NCBI GenBank assembly: GCA_029582165.1
Contig: CM055881.1
Span: forward strand, 18,649,094-18,713,093
Reading direction: 5' to 3'
Source: Portulaca oleracea
Taxonomy: Eukaryota; Streptophyta; Magnoliopsida; Caryophyllales; Portulacaceae
DNA length: 64,000 bases
In this document: positions 1 to 11,272 of the stretch, piece after piece
Layout of the letters: each line of letters starts with the position of its first letter
How positions within the stretch are numbered: the first letter of the stretch is position 1
Translations under genes and position numbers: made by a program
The notes under the pieces: model-generated
The model's input: the letters and a program-made list of their open reading frames with translations, nothing else
What the model was told of the DNA's origin: nothing
Database searches by the model: none

Positions 1-1026
1 CTACATGGAGCAAACTCCAACATCAGGGGAAGAAACAAGTTGGCAAACCTCTTTTTTTTTTTATTTTTTTACATACCTACCAAGTCTTCTCCTCGAACCT
101 ATTCTCTTTTTTTTTTTGCCCATTGGCTACAACAATTTCTAAGTAAATGATAATATTCCTACGAACTTCTTTACTGTTGCGATGACATGCTTGATTGAAT
201 CGGGATGAAAGTCATTGTTAATTCCATATATATGGTATAAAACGAAATTTTCTAGATAAGTTGAATGCAATCTATAAAGAATCTTATTTTTTTTTGAAAC
301 CTATAAGGAATCTTATTAGGAGTGTGCTTATGTTAATAAAATACTGGGATATTTTATTAGTTATTTATTCTTTGTGTTTCTAAAATGAATTTTTTTTTGA
401 TGGGATCTCTAAAATGAAATTAATGATAGTTGTTTGTTTTTTTCCTCATTTTTTATATTTATGTGTTTATTATTCAACAATGAAACAAATCTTTTCATCA
501 AGTATTTGGCAACATTCTCTCTTGAGGAAGATCATGTTGTGAGTAAATCTAAAGAGGAAGCTATCTATGACGTAATAGAGTTTGTTAAAGTGGTCGGCAC
601 GTTTCAAGTACTATGATAATGAGTAATTAGTCTTGTTTTCTTGTAAGCTAAAGTAGTAGAATAAATTAGGGTGCATGAATTAATTTGTGTTAGAAGCAAG
701 TCTTATGTTCCTTGTATTAAGATTTGGCAAGCCTCATTGACCACAGGAAAAAGGATACATCTACATAATGCGCTTTTTTGATTTCAATCGGTCAAGTGGT
801 AATATGGTCATAATTGATACCATTTCTTTTGAATCCTTTTTGATGGACTTGCTAATTTATGACAGTGTGATTCATTGGTTGTGCCAATTGTGGCTCAATT
901 AGAGAATGGTAGCAAATATTCATTGATGGAATAACTTTTGAAGATCTTCGTCACTTGGATACCAGATGCTTGGAGTTGGAGGGTGTAATTTCACAGTCTC
1001 ATTTTTTGTTGTGTAGCTCCTTAATT
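1..1026. other. AT-rich DNA, no recognised gene
   Basis: No recognisable gene is visible here. A 60-codon frame at 434-616 (plus) encodes an acidic, partly helical-looking stretch with the motif SKSKEEAIYDVIEF. It has no start context, splice pattern or family match that I recognise, and could be a relic exon or chance. The flanks are homopolymer-rich and AT-rich. Confidence 0.4.
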
Positions 1027-1985
1027 GTGACGCCCTGACTCATAATCAGAATATTACCCATATTTTATCTTTAATTAATTTTGATTTAGCGTAAGTCTAA
1101 AAGCCGAGTACCTTACTGTCGCTTCTTTTAGAGAGAAAAACAAGGCATTTTCTACATGATTATCAAATCCATGCATCCAAAAAAAAAAATCTTTTAATGA
1201 AGGTAATAGGTAGGATTTATTTTTCAACAACAATAACTGAAAATATGCGGTCGATGTATCAAAGTATAGATAACCCTATATTTATTAAAGAAAAGTTATA
1301 AATAATAAAAAAAAGTCTTAAGAATCTTATATGAATATAAATACTATAATAGTCAAATAAAACTCGTTATTGGTCTTTAAAATGAAGCGTAAACATTTAA
1401 CAGAGTAAAGAGGTCATCAAGTAAGGTTTTTAACATACAATAGTAAACCTAAAAGTAAATATATCATGAAACATATAATAATTGACTTAGAACAAAACAT
1501 AAGAACATAATATGTGACACTTGCAGTCCGAGCCAACTAAGTGGATATTAGTGATGCGCCTATGTGATAATTGTCCTGTCTGGATTGACACTTTCCTGTT
1601 TCCCCTTGGTACCTAAAACCAAAATAAGAACACATGGAGAAACACAAAGTAAAATGAGATGAAGTTCAATATAATCGACATTGTAGTGTAAAAACATTTA
1701 AATAAGAATAATAAACATTTTAAATGAGCTCATTTAAATTCATTTTATTTGCAAACTAATTGTTTATTCATATTTGAGTAGAACCCTAGATTGGTTTTAA
1801 TCAATCTTAATGATATGATATGTTATGTCTGCAAGATAACCCTAGGATCCTGTCCTTATCCATGCGCATAGTTGAGTCGGTTATCAACCCAGTCTCCGGT
1901 AATATGAGTGCTGATAAGGGTCCACGATTTAATGTGACAAAACATATATACGCTAAAACCACATAAATAATTTGTGTGTATATGT
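1027..1985. repeat. degenerate LTR-like sequence related to the solo LTRs
   Basis: It opens with TGTGACGCCCTGACTCATAA, resembling the TGTAACACCCCC and TGTAATACCCCC starts of the solo LTRs at 11273 and 41274. Further in, 1861-1920 carries a CATGCGCAT plus CTCCGG segment comparable to the CATATGCGCATGCCCGGACT region of those LTRs. No matching end or target duplication is seen. It is probably an old, rearranged relative; a pairwise alignment would settle this. Confidence 0.3.
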
Positions 1986-2024
1986 GTGTGTATATATATA
2001 TATATCTATGTGTATATATATCTA

Positions 2025-2032
<8 letters not shown>

Positions 2033-2110
<78 letters not shown>
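2033..2110. repeat. (TA)n microsatellite
   Basis: There are 39 uninterrupted TA units, preceded at 1975-2032 by an impure TATGTG/TATATATC stretch. It abuts the left end of the MITE that starts at 2111. Confidence 0.95.
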
Positions 2111-2112
<2 letters not shown>

Positions 2113-2425
2113 AATCGATCATATGAGCATAAGCCTTTTGTGAGTATGTGAGCATGGTTGTATTTCAGGCGGACATCAAGTATTATTGCCGTGGACATTA
2201 AGTATTGTTCTTGTGGACATTAAGTACAAAGGTTGGACATCAACATTTGATGTCCGCCTAGCAAAATCTTATATTCCCTTTGCATACTTAATGTCCATAA
2301 TAACAACACTTGATGTCCACCTTTCATACTTGATGTCCACAAAAATGATACTTGATGTCCGCTAGATATCCAACCATGCTCACATGCTCACCAAAGAGTC
2401 TGGGAACTTATCATATGAGCATGGG
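2111..2425. mobile_element. MITE-like inverted-repeat element with iterated GGACATCAAGT words
   Basis: The left arm (2111-2175, with TGTGAGTATGTGAGCATGGTTG-like sequence) and the right arm (about 2343-2425) are inverted copies of each other, so the element could fold into a long hairpin. Between and within the arms the word GGACATCAAGT or its complement recurs about nine times, with point changes. There is no ORF. A second, partial left arm follows at about 2403-2515. The left end abuts the (TA)n tract, so any TA duplication is hidden. The superfamily is not assignable by eye. Confidence 0.6.
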
Positions 2426-2515
2426 CCTTTAGTGAGCATGTGAGAAGGGGTTGATATTTAGCGGACATCAAGTGGTTGTTTTGTGGACATCAAGTATGAA
2501 AGATGGACATTAATA

Positions 2516-2837
2516 TTCTTGCATGAACACTCCTTTTATATTCAAAATAAATTAATTTCGACAAGAGAGGTCATTTAGGTGACATGTTGTTTTGATTATT
2601 TCATCGTAAATATAAAATAACTTTAGACCGCATTATTTAAGCTTAAAATTATTCTAAAACGATGCATTTGACAACATACAATGCATGCATTATCATCACG
2701 TTGCTATGTATCCTAATATTACAATCTTTAATATGAAAACCACCAAAATTACATAGCAATTAGCATGGAAGATAAAATAAAAAAAAAAACCATCAACTAT
2801 GATAAATAAATTTCATAAAAAATGAAGAAAATTTTAT
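2516..2837. other. AT-rich spacer, nothing recognised
   Basis: This is low-complexity AT-rich sequence lying between the MITE and the LINE target-site duplication. No supported feature is visible. Confidence 0.5.
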
Positions 2838-2855
2838 CAAGCAACCTTATATTCA
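2838..2855. repeat. LINE target-site duplication, copy 1
   Basis: This 18 bp stretch, CAAGCAACCTTATATTCA, is matched by 7021-7038 with one mismatch. It directly flanks the oligo(T) that is the minus-strand poly(A) tail of the LINE. Confidence 0.85.
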
Positions 2856-2884
2856 CTTTTTTTTTTGATGGAAAGCTCTTTTAT

Positions 2885-3481
2885 TTATTGAAACTCAACA
2901 TTACAAAGATCATTGCAGACTAGATCGCAGATAGTATCCGGTCCATCCTCATCCCATACTCTGCACCCTAGTTCATATGGTTGTAGGTGGGCCAAGGTGT
3001 GAGCTACCTTGTTTCCCTCCCTACGACCATGGGAGAAGGCACAATAACTAAAATCTTTTGCTAGTACTAGAATTTCATAAATGTAAAAACCTGAAGTAGT
3101 ATTTGGGATACTTCCCTTCCTCAGCTTTGCTATGATTGCAAGACAGTCTCCTTCCACGACAATTGAATCAAGATGGTGTTCCTTGGCTAATTTGAGAGCC
3201 AGCAAGCAGGCCTTTGCTTCACTTGTTTCCACTTCTCCACACCCATCTCTTTGCTCCACACCCATGAAGATGACACTACCTTTGTCATCCCTTGCTACCG
3301 CCGCTCCACCCCATCCCCATTCTCCAAGTTTAGCGTCGTCAAAGTTGATCTTCACCATACCCGACGGAGGTGGTTTCCACCGTGTGTCCAGTGGAGCGTT
3401 GTTTCCTGTTTTTCGTCTCATCGTTTGATACTCTCGGATCAACTCTTTAGTTTGAGTGATGATTGCCTCAGGCTGTTTCAT
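2885..3481 (-). pseudogene. LINE C-terminal RNase H domain
   Basis: A 198-codon open frame carries a plant-type RNase H domain (RVT_3 family). Features are KINFDDAK at the start of strand 1 with an Asp, a central EAKACLLAL helix with the catalytic Glu, VEGDC with the third acid, and REGNKVAHTLAHL near the end. This is the 3' part of ORF2, followed by the 3' UTR and poly(A). The frame is separated from the upstream zf-RVT segment by a stop near 3490, so it is a relic although open by itself. Confidence 0.85.
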
Positions 3482-3499
3482 CCGACCACCATGTAGGGT

Positions 3500-4495
3500 T
3501 CAGTTTCTGCCGTTCCAGACTACCCAGGCCACCCCAACTGTTAGTTCAAGCAGCTCATCCGTAAGTTCCCAAATTTTCAGCAGCGCTATATGAATGTTAG
3601 AGACTCGCTGTTGCCATGTCTCCTCTGGCAGCCCGCTTGCTCTCCAAATTGTACGTGCCCGGCGGCAACGGAACAGGGCGTGCACCTCCGACTCCGGGTA
3701 CCTATTACAATTTCTGCATGTCGACTCCACTGTTTGTACCCTTCTAGCCAGCCCTTCGCGCGTTGGTAGCGCACCCACAACTACCCTCCACACGAACATT
3801 TTCATCTTCGGCGGTATGTTCAACGCCCAAGTTCTCTTCCAGAATTTAGCATTGTTCACTGAACTGCTGGAGGATGGTTGCTCTTCACTCTTCCACACTC
3901 TGATCATCCGATACACCGATTTTACTGATAGGTGCCCGTCCGGAGCATAATGCTATGTTAGTTTGTCATTCAGCCAGGAGCTAGCTAATGGAATTGTCTT
4001 TAATCGCCTCATCATCCACGCCTACGAATATGTTGTCGATCATCTCTATTCTCTAGATGCTGTTAGCATGGTCGATTAAGTCCCCACTCTTAACAGTGAC
4101 AAGTCCTCCCTCCTTGGAGTGATCAGTTTGAACGAGACCGATCTTGGCACCCAACTTGAATCCCAAACATTCAGTGAGAATCCGTCTCCGACAACCTAAC
4201 GGATTTCTTTCTTGACAACCCATAATACGCTACTCAGACTTCTCCATGTGTAGCTTGCATTTACCGTTTCGGTAGCATCCAGGATGTCCACCATGGGGAA
4301 ATATTTGGCCTTTAATGTCTTGTACGCTAGAGACTCTTAGTTATGCAGTAATCTCCACACTTGCCTCGCCAGAAAGGCGTCATTGAAATCGTTGAGATCT
4401 CGGAACCCAAGGCCTCCCTCGGTTTTTGGAGCACACAGTTTCCCCTTGTTTACCCAGTGAATACGCCTCATCCCCTCTTTCGCCCCCCACCAGTA
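3500..4495 (-). pseudogene. LINE ORF2 linker and zf-RVT domain, broken
   Basis: The segment 3500-3916 carries the plant L1 zf-RVT signature: WALNIPPKMKMFVWR, then a cysteine-rich CRNCNRYPESEVHALFRC knuckle. Between 3917 and 4495 the usual RT-to-zf-RVT connector is still readable in fragments but has several stops. The domain sits between reverse transcriptase and RNase H in plant LINEs and is thought to help bind nucleic acid. It is non-functional here. Confidence 0.8.
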
Positions 4496-6001
4496 TCAGT
4501 TAATTGTAGCCTGGATATTGTCGCAGAACGAGATAGGTAGCTTGCAGACACTCATCGCATATGTGGGAATCGCCTGGGCAACCGCCTTAATGAGGACTTC
4601 TTTCCCGACCCACGATAAGTTCCTTCCAAACCACCCTTTCACCCGCTTGAGAACTCTATCGTTTATTTCGGCGAACGCTTTTTTCTTCGAGCCCCCCACA
4701 TGGGTAGGTAAACCGAGGTATTTTTCATGCGATACAACTTCTTTCATATCCAGGACAGTAAGAATCTCGACTCGTCTTTGTTGTGGTACCCCTCTACTGA
4801 AGACAATACTAGACTTGTTGTAATTGATCTTCTGACCTGATGCACCTTCATATAGATGGAGTATTTCCTTCATCGATAGTGCTTGCAAGGTTTCTGCCTT
4901 TGCGAAGCATAGTGGGTCGTCTGCGAAAAGCAGATGTGACACCTCGGGTGCCCCCTGACACACCTTATAACCCGTGAGCTTGCGGCTTCTTGCTGCGTCT
5001 GTAATAAGGCTAGACAAAGCTTCAGTCACAAAAAGAAATAAATACAGGGAAATCGGGTCACTTTGTCGTAGCCCTCTGTTGGGTTTCACAAAACCATAGG
5101 GTTCTCCGTTGATTATGAATGAGAAAGATGCAGACTCCACACATCCCATCACTAGCTTGATCCACTCTCCTCTGAACCCCATCTTCAACATGATCCATTC
5201 AAGGAAAAGCCACTCCAACCTATCATACGCTTTTGCCATATGCAGCTTGATTGCCATGCTACCATGCTTTGCTTGGCTTCCCTTCATAGAATGAAAAATT
5301 TCAAAGGCTACCAGAATATTATCAGTCATTAATCGACCCTGTGTGAACGCACTTTGGTTAGGAGAGATAATCGCAGGCAAGATTCTTTTCAAATGATTAG
5401 TAATGACTTTAGTGACCAATTTATAACTTACATTGCATAAACTAATCGATCAAAAGTCTTTTACCTCCTCCGGGTTACACTTTTTTGGGATCAGGACCAC
5501 GTGGGTGTGGTTCATGGCTTCCGGAATAGCATGTCCGTTCAGGATGGCCAACGCTGCCTCCGTGATATCGTTGCCCACTACCTCCCAATACTTCTGGTAG
5601 AAGAGCGGGTTCAGACCATCCGAACCGGGGGCTTTGCTTAGGCTCATCGCCATGAGAGCCCCATAGACCTCCTCCTTGGTGTATTGTTTGCACAACTCAT
5701 CATTCATAGCCTCTGTGACCCAGGTTTCGATTAAATTGATGATGCGGTCCACATCAAGGGATCCCTCTGACGTGAATAAGTTGGCAAAGTAGCTTGTAAT
5801 GATCTCCTGAAGCTCCTGATGGCTTGTGTACAGTCTCCCCGAGCTGTCCCGAAGCCCCTCTATGGTGTTAGATTTTTTCCTCCCATTCGCCCTTTGATGA
5901 AACCAGCTCAAATTGTGGTCTCCATGAGTAATATACTGAACTCTTGAGTGCTGCCACCACATCATCCCCTCCTTACTACGCCACCGTCGAAGCTCCCCCA
6001 A
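4496..6001 (-). pseudogene. LINE ORF2 reverse transcriptase domain, inactive
   Basis: Two frame segments (5450-6001, then 4496-5419) make up an L1-type reverse transcriptase. Visible motifs are KAPGSDGLNPLFYQKYW in the N-terminal part, KAYDRLEW (motif A), GLRQSDPIS, and LLFADDPLCF (the active-site FADD). In motif A the Asp that normally precedes KAYD by a few residues is replaced by His, and a stop and frameshift lie near 5420-5450. In the intact family this enzyme copies element RNA at the nicked target. This copy cannot do so. Confidence 0.88.
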
Positions 6002-6030
6002 AATCTCCTATTTTTGCATCTGGTTCGTGG

Positions 6031-6963
6031 TCAGATGAAGGCGATTGGTGAGTTCCCGGATCTCCTGCTGCACATTCCCAAACTCCTTTGTGTTCCAGTC
6101 AATGCTTCCATGCAGTCGTCAATTTTCCGTAAACATTTGTTAACACTATCCCCGAGGTCATGACGCTGCCATACACACTTGATGACCTCCTCGCAATGAT
6201 CATCCACCGTCCACATGATTTCGAACCTTCTTCTCCTCCTTTTACGCCTTGCCTGATTTGTGTTGAAGCAATTCAGGATAATGGGTAGGTAGTCGGAAAT
6301 ATCATCGTCAATGTGGATCACTTTCGTATCCGGAAATATGCCGAGCCATTCACCTTGAGCACCAAACCGATCAAGCACCTCCTCCACCGAATTCACTCCT
6401 TCCTGGCCATTCCACCATGTGAATTTGTATCCTGTGGCTTCTAGCTCCATCAGTCCACATTCTTCTAGAGTCGACCTAAACGGGTCAAAAACTCGGTCTG
6501 ATTTTAGAGGCCCTCCGTTCTTCTCGAAGTGGTACAAAATTTTGTTTAGTTCCCCACCGATTAGCCATGGTAAGTTCGAGTGAAGCTTTAGGTCACGGAT
6601 CAAGTCACAGGTTTTTAACTTGTTCGCGGTTTCGGGGTGCCCGTAAATTCCAGTGAATCTCCATACCTCTGTCATATTTCTCCATCTAACTGTCGCATCT
6701 ATGTGGTTTTGAGACCTTGTCAACACCTGCACCTCGGTACCCTCCTTCCACTAGAGGGTTAACCCTCCAGCCCGCCCCCTACAATCCACCGCGATGCCGC
6801 TGTACCCTTCAAAATTAGAGATCATGTCCGACATCTCTCTAGCATTAATTTTGGTCTCCGAGAGAAAGACCAAACTAGGCTTGCTGGATCCCAATAGTCT
6901 TCTGAGATCCTTCACTACGTCAAGGTTGCCCAAGCTTCGGCAGTTGAGACAAAGTATACTCAT
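6031..6963 (-). pseudogene. LINE ORF2 endonuclease domain, inactive
   Basis: This is an exonuclease-endonuclease-phosphatase fold domain, which in L1 elements nicks target DNA to prime reverse transcription. The frame starts at an ATG at 6963 with the L1-like opening MSILCLNCRSLGN, continues through LSETK and GIYGHPE, and is broken by a stop near 6750. Two usual catalytic signatures are altered: the GDFN-type motif reads GGELN, and the terminal SDH motif reads SDY. It continues into the reverse transcriptase region on the same strand. The domain call is secure; inactivity is inferred from the lesions. Confidence 0.85.
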
Positions 6964-7020
6964 GTCTCCCGGCGGGGCTGCTGCACAGCCTCCGCCTCTT
7001 TCCGTACCTGGTACTGGTTG

Positions 7021-7038
7021 CAAGCAACATTATATTCA
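7021..7038. repeat. LINE target-site duplication, copy 2
   Basis: CAAGCAACATTATATTCA is the partner of 2838-2855, differing at one base. Confidence 0.85.
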
Positions 7039-7515
7039 TGAACAATCATAAATCTCTTCTTAAAGAGTATAAGAGGGCAGAAAATTAAACTGCCTGAACG
7101 ACAAAATTCAACCTGAATTTCACTAAGCAGAAAGAGTTCATGAAAATCCAAATTAATTATGCACAAATATAATTCAACATATACAGAACAAAAGCCCTAA
7201 ACCAACTTAGCATATTCAACACAGGTTAATTGTCAATTAGCAAATCAAACCCGAAAAAAAGGCCAAATTGGGTCTTCAAGAATGCCCAGAAAAATTAAAG
7301 CATGAAACTCCAAACTAAAGGCACATAAACATGATTAACCATGTGGAAATCAAAATCCCTAACATAATTTCAATATACAAGCAACGAAAATAGTCCAATT
7401 TCGCATAATAAGAACCGAAAAATTAGGGTTCATACCCAAATAATGCAGTCCCGAAATTAATCATTGAATAACCAAGTTGATTGCATACAAACATGATTAA
7501 ACATGATTATAACAG
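7039..7515. other. host sequence between two LINE insertions
   Basis: This is AT-rich, intron-like DNA with no ORF support. Removing both LINEs would join 2855 to 7039 and 7526 to 10359. Its composition matches 10359-10808, consistent with one interrupted host sequence. Confidence 0.45.
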
Positions 7516-7526
7516 ACTAATACATC
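7516..7526. repeat. target-site duplication of ORF1-only LINE, copy 1
   Basis: ACTAATACATC is repeated perfectly at 10348-10358 and flanks the element at 7527-10347. Confidence 0.85.
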
Positions 7527-7551
7527 GAGGAAGTGAGGAGTATTCTAGGAG

Positions 7552-9351
7552 AATGAGCGAGAAAGGGAGTGTGGATAGAGGAAGTGAGGTGGGAGATAGT
7601 AGGAGAAGCGAATATGGACAAAGGAAATCTGGTCCACTGACCATCTATGTAGGCAACCTCCCAAAAAAACTTAGACCAATTTGGTCTAAGTGGCATATTC
7701 AGTAGATTTGCGAAGGTGAAATCAGCCTCCATCATTAGTCGAAAGGAAAGAACCACTAACTTTGGCTTTGTTCAAGTTTGGAGATGTCATCAAGCAACAC
7801 TATGTGTTCAGCAACTCCATGGAAGGTTTATCAGGGGCAAGAAACTCATAGTGGATTGGGCGAAAAAGAATAAAGGAGGACCAAGAAAGAGTAAACTGGG
7901 TTGGGTACCAAAAGAAACACCTATGTCACATAGTCAGCCAGTATCAACCAGTCCTGACCCAGAGAAACCGAGCCATAGAGTACGAGGAGAAACCAATGAA
8001 GACTTCATGGAGTGGTTAAAGTGTAGCATTGTATGCACTTCCAATAATCCAAGAGACTTGGATTCTATAAAATCTCTACTAAGGAGTAACTTTAGGCCAT
8101 TCTCCAAGATCACAGCACTTAGTGGAGTCAAGTTTTTGATCACCTTTGACTCAGTCCAGGCGATGGAAGAAGTAGTAGCAAAGCCCTTGGAATTAAGTGA
8201 CTGGTTTTACAACATCAAGCGTTGGTCAATATATGAATTAGCTGCTGACTCCATGAGAGTATGGCTTGATATCATTGGGATTCCTCCGCACGGTTGGGTT
8301 TGGGACAACTTCAGAAGGTGTACTTAGCCATGGGGTGACCTATTATCATTAGTGAGATGTGTGTCTTCTACTAATCAATTTAAAGTCATGAGAGCTTTGA
8401 TACAAACTGAAGTCTTCAAGAGGATTGACGGAGATTCTCTTAGATATTCAAAATTGCCCATTTAGAGTGTTTATACGTGAAGTAAGTACCCACATCATTC
8501 CTCCGTCTATTGTTCATGAGTATAACAATGATCGAGTCTCTGGGCTAGATTACTCTAGCGATGACAATAATCCAAATGAAGAATCAGATGACGACATACT
8601 CGACGACATCAGAGTGGTTCCTGAAACGCTTGAGCAAGCGATTAGTCATCAATCCAGTAGGCCAAACAATGGAGGAACGCAACAGTCATTCTACAATAAT
8701 GGCAATTCAAATGTTAATTCTATTGAATTAATGCAGCAATTGACTAATAGTGGTTGCATTGAAGAAGTAAGGTTGTTAAATGAGCAAACCAATGCTCTAA
8801 AGGAGAACTTAATAAGAATCTTGGGAATGAATGCTTGGAATGAAATTGAGCAGGTGCATGATTTAGAACTGAGCAGGTAGGAAATTGGTGACAAGATTGT
8901 CTCAATGAATGAACATTCTTTGGCAATTGTGCCAATGATTAATGACCAACAACTAATAATTGCAACGACAACTCTTGGAGATGAAGCTTCACGAGGCTTG
9001 CAGAAATCAGTGGAAGTTGCCAATGACATTGATTCCCAAATTAATGAGGGTAATTCTCAGAGGCTGCAAATCCAGAAGGCAAACCCAACACTTAACATTC
9101 CTGTAAATGAGGTGGAAGATGATGATCGCAACTCCATTTCCTCTGATGATGAATCAGTAATCAGAGCTCAGGAATTCATTGCTGAACAGGCAATCAAATT
9201 TGGGGAAGCTAGTGGTTTTATGCGAACAAAGAGGAACATAAATCCAAAGAAATACTTTCGAGAAAAACTCACTTCAAGGAAGAAAAAGAAGCTCATAGAA
9301 AGTGAGAGAAAGAAGCGTAATTCATCCAAGTCACAATCACCTTCTTTTTGA
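7552..9351 (+). pseudogene. LINE ORF1: RRM plus DUF4283-like nucleic-acid-binding protein, broken
   Basis: The start chosen is the ATG at 7552 (MSEKGSVDRGS). An RRM follows, with RNP2-like IYVGNLP and RNP1-like TNFGFVQVW. A frameshift near 7690 separates the two RNPs. Downstream is a DUF4283-type block with WSIYELAADSMRVWL and the motif GIPPHGW, as in plant LINE ORF1 proteins. A TAG near 8325, a frame change near 8430 and a TAG at 8878 break it. The C-terminal part is acidic, then strongly basic (KRNINPKKYF, SRKKKKLIES) up to the stop near 9351. In L1 elements ORF1 coats element RNA as an RNP. Confidence 0.75.
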
Positions 9352-10340
9352 AGGTTGTGTTCTAGGTTTGATGGCCTGTACAATGATGGAGTGGAGTTTC
9401 AGTGTCTCTGGAAGGTTTTATGTACAAGGTGCCTTTAGAAGTTTAGATTACAGTTTTAGGTGTTGTGGTGCTATTGGTGCTTTATGTGATGAACACTCAT
9501 TGTCTTGCAAGCCTTAGGAGGATGTAGGGCTTTGATCATGGTGGTGTTGAAGTAATTTCATGAAGAAGCTGACGCATATTGTGGTGCGGAGGTGTGTCCA
9601 TGGTCTATCAGCTGGAAAGAAAAGTAATCAATGTGGTGTTTGAAACTTATGAAAGAATGGAGGAGCTTAGATCTACAGTCAAAATTTGGAGGGTCTCTTT
9701 TGGTATATTGAGTGGAAGGTCTTGCACAATTGCTCCATTGAGAGGCAGGCATAAAGCTCTCTCTATGAGGCTTGGGTCAGAATTTGGATTACTGCATCTT
9801 TATGCTTTTTCTACTGATTCTGAGAGTGACCAATGGTGGGGAAAAGTTTGATCAGTAAAAAGAAAGGTTTTCACATTATCATACAATATATGGTTCTGAG
9901 ACATCAGTACCCGATATTTGGCATGATGAACAGGCTTGGGTTCAGTGATCTGTCATTGGAGCTTCAACTAAATCAAATAATGTCCAATGGTTGGGAGGTT
10001 TACTATTGCTGTGTGCATCGTTTGGAGAAGAGCAAAACTATGGGTCTGCAAACTATCAACAGGAAAATCTGATGGTGGTCTTTGGAATTGGATGAAAAGC
10101 AGTTATACTCACCTGAATATTTAGCCATGAATTTTCATCAATTTTCATTTCAATATTCGATAGGTTTATACTCTCTGGATCTAATGTAAATGGAGGAGGT
10201 GTTAGTTTCTTTCAATTTGATGTACTGCTTTTCAATTTTCAATGGGTTTCTATTGGCTGTTGATGCTTATCTCTGCCTTACTGAGTCCATTGGCTCTAGC
10301 AGGCATTTTGAATAAAGGGTCTAACAACCGTAACTTATCA
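9352..10340 (+). other. presumed 3' untranslated part of the ORF1-only LINE
   Basis: This stretch has only short, unrecognised frames (for example 9579-9851) and no reverse transcriptase signature. Its end, TTTTGAATAAAGGG then TAACTTATC and oligo(A), holds an AATAAA hexamer as in a transcript end. It may include a recombined or very decayed ORF2 remnant that I cannot recognise. Confidence 0.5.
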
Positions 10341-10347
10341 AAAAAAA

Positions 10348-10358
10348 ACTAATACATC
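10348..10358. repeat. target-site duplication of ORF1-only LINE, copy 2
   Basis: ACTAATACATC is identical to 7516-7526. Confidence 0.85.
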
Positions 10359-10808
10359 AATTTGGATTAAAACAACCGAATTCATCCAAGTTGAACATAA
10401 GAGTCCAAAATTAGTGTTTATGCGCATGAAGAACAATAGCCATGAAAGTCATATGAATTCACACTATATAAACAGCAAAAATCATGTAAATTTACTAAAC
10501 CATGGGTCTATCAAAAGCCCTCAATCAATTTGAGAGAATAAACAACTAAACATGCCCAACTGAATTCGATTAGTTCGACGAAAACAAACCCTAAATCGTA
10601 AATTATTCCCAAAATATGCAATGAAAATTCAATTAAATTTGCATATAGATGCTTTAGAATGCAACAAACAAAAGCCCTTAGGAAATTTTGTCAAAAGAGA
10701 ACGATTTGAACTGAACCTGAAATTGTAGTTATGACGGAAGCAGAAGAACGAAAAACCCAGAATCCAATATGTTGAATCAATAGAAGACAAACATAAACAT
10801 GAATACCT

Positions 10809-10930
10809 GAGTCCATTGTACTTGTTAGTCCTCCTTAAGCGATGTGGTTAGTTCTTCCAGATCAACACCCACTCAGAAGAAAACTCACAGAGAAAACTCT
10901 CTCTCACTGGCGATGGGATATCAGGGAGAA
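10809..10930 (-). other. candidate first exon of a minus-strand gene
   Basis: On the minus strand a CT-rich leader precedes ATGGACTCAG followed by GTATTCATG, a good 5' splice-site context (ATG at about 10818-10816, donor just below 10809). An AT-rich TATATATAT stretch at about 10964-10972 could serve as the TATA region upstream. The following AT-rich DNA, down to and beyond both LINEs, would be intron. No downstream exon is recognisable in the window, so this may be an orphaned 5' end. Confidence 0.3.
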
Positions 10931-11267
10931 AAATCATGTGTGTGACTTGAGAACCATTACCATATATATAATAGTAAACCCCTTAGGGTTTGACCTATTA
11001 TTATTATTTCTCCCATCATGGAATAATAATAAATCAACGGTATCCACACATTAGAGCCCACAACTTGCCTGATACATTAACGTCCAATGTATACTTTTAT
11101 TGGATCACTTTTAGTCGAGCCATAAACAATGACAGTTATTGTGTTATATATTCGTTTACATATTATAACCTCGTCGTCCATTATGATCCAACACTCTGAT
11201 CAGCAATATGAAATAGAGTATTTTCCCTACAGTGAGAGTTATGGTGCTTTGAGAGGTTTAAGAAAGA

Positions 11268-11272
11268 CTAGT
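11268..11272. repeat. 5 bp target-site duplication of solo LTR 1
   Basis: CTAGT here is repeated at 13846-13850, immediately outside the TG and CA ends of the LTR. Confidence 0.85.

Larger units (their letters stand above)
2856..7020 (-). mobile_element. 5'-truncated L1-type LINE (ORF2 only)
   Basis: This non-LTR retrotransposon copy lies on the minus strand. Read on that strand the order is apurinic endonuclease, reverse transcriptase, zf-RVT domain and RNase H, then a tail ending ATCAAAAAAAAAA (oligo(T) on plus at 2857-2866). An 18 bp target-site duplication with one mismatch (2838-2855 and 7021-7038) flanks it. The 5' boundary falls just upstream of the ORF2 start near 6963, so ORF1 was lost at insertion by ordinary 5' truncation. 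Frameshifts, stops and changed catalytic residues show that the copy is dead. Confidence 0.92.
7527..10347 (+). mobile_element. ORF1-only L1-type non-LTR element
   Basis: An 11 bp perfect duplication (ACTAATACATC at 7516-7526 and 10348-10358) brackets 2.8 kb that ends with TAACTTATCAAAAAAAA, a plant L1-style 3' tail. It carries an RRM plus DUF4283-type ORF1 (7552-9351), followed by about 1 kb without recognisable endonuclease or reverse transcriptase. It is therefore a full insertion lacking ORF2, comparable in layout to mammalian half-LINEs. It would have needed another LINE's enzymes. The boundaries are seen directly; that it was trans-mobilised is inferred. Confidence 0.85.
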
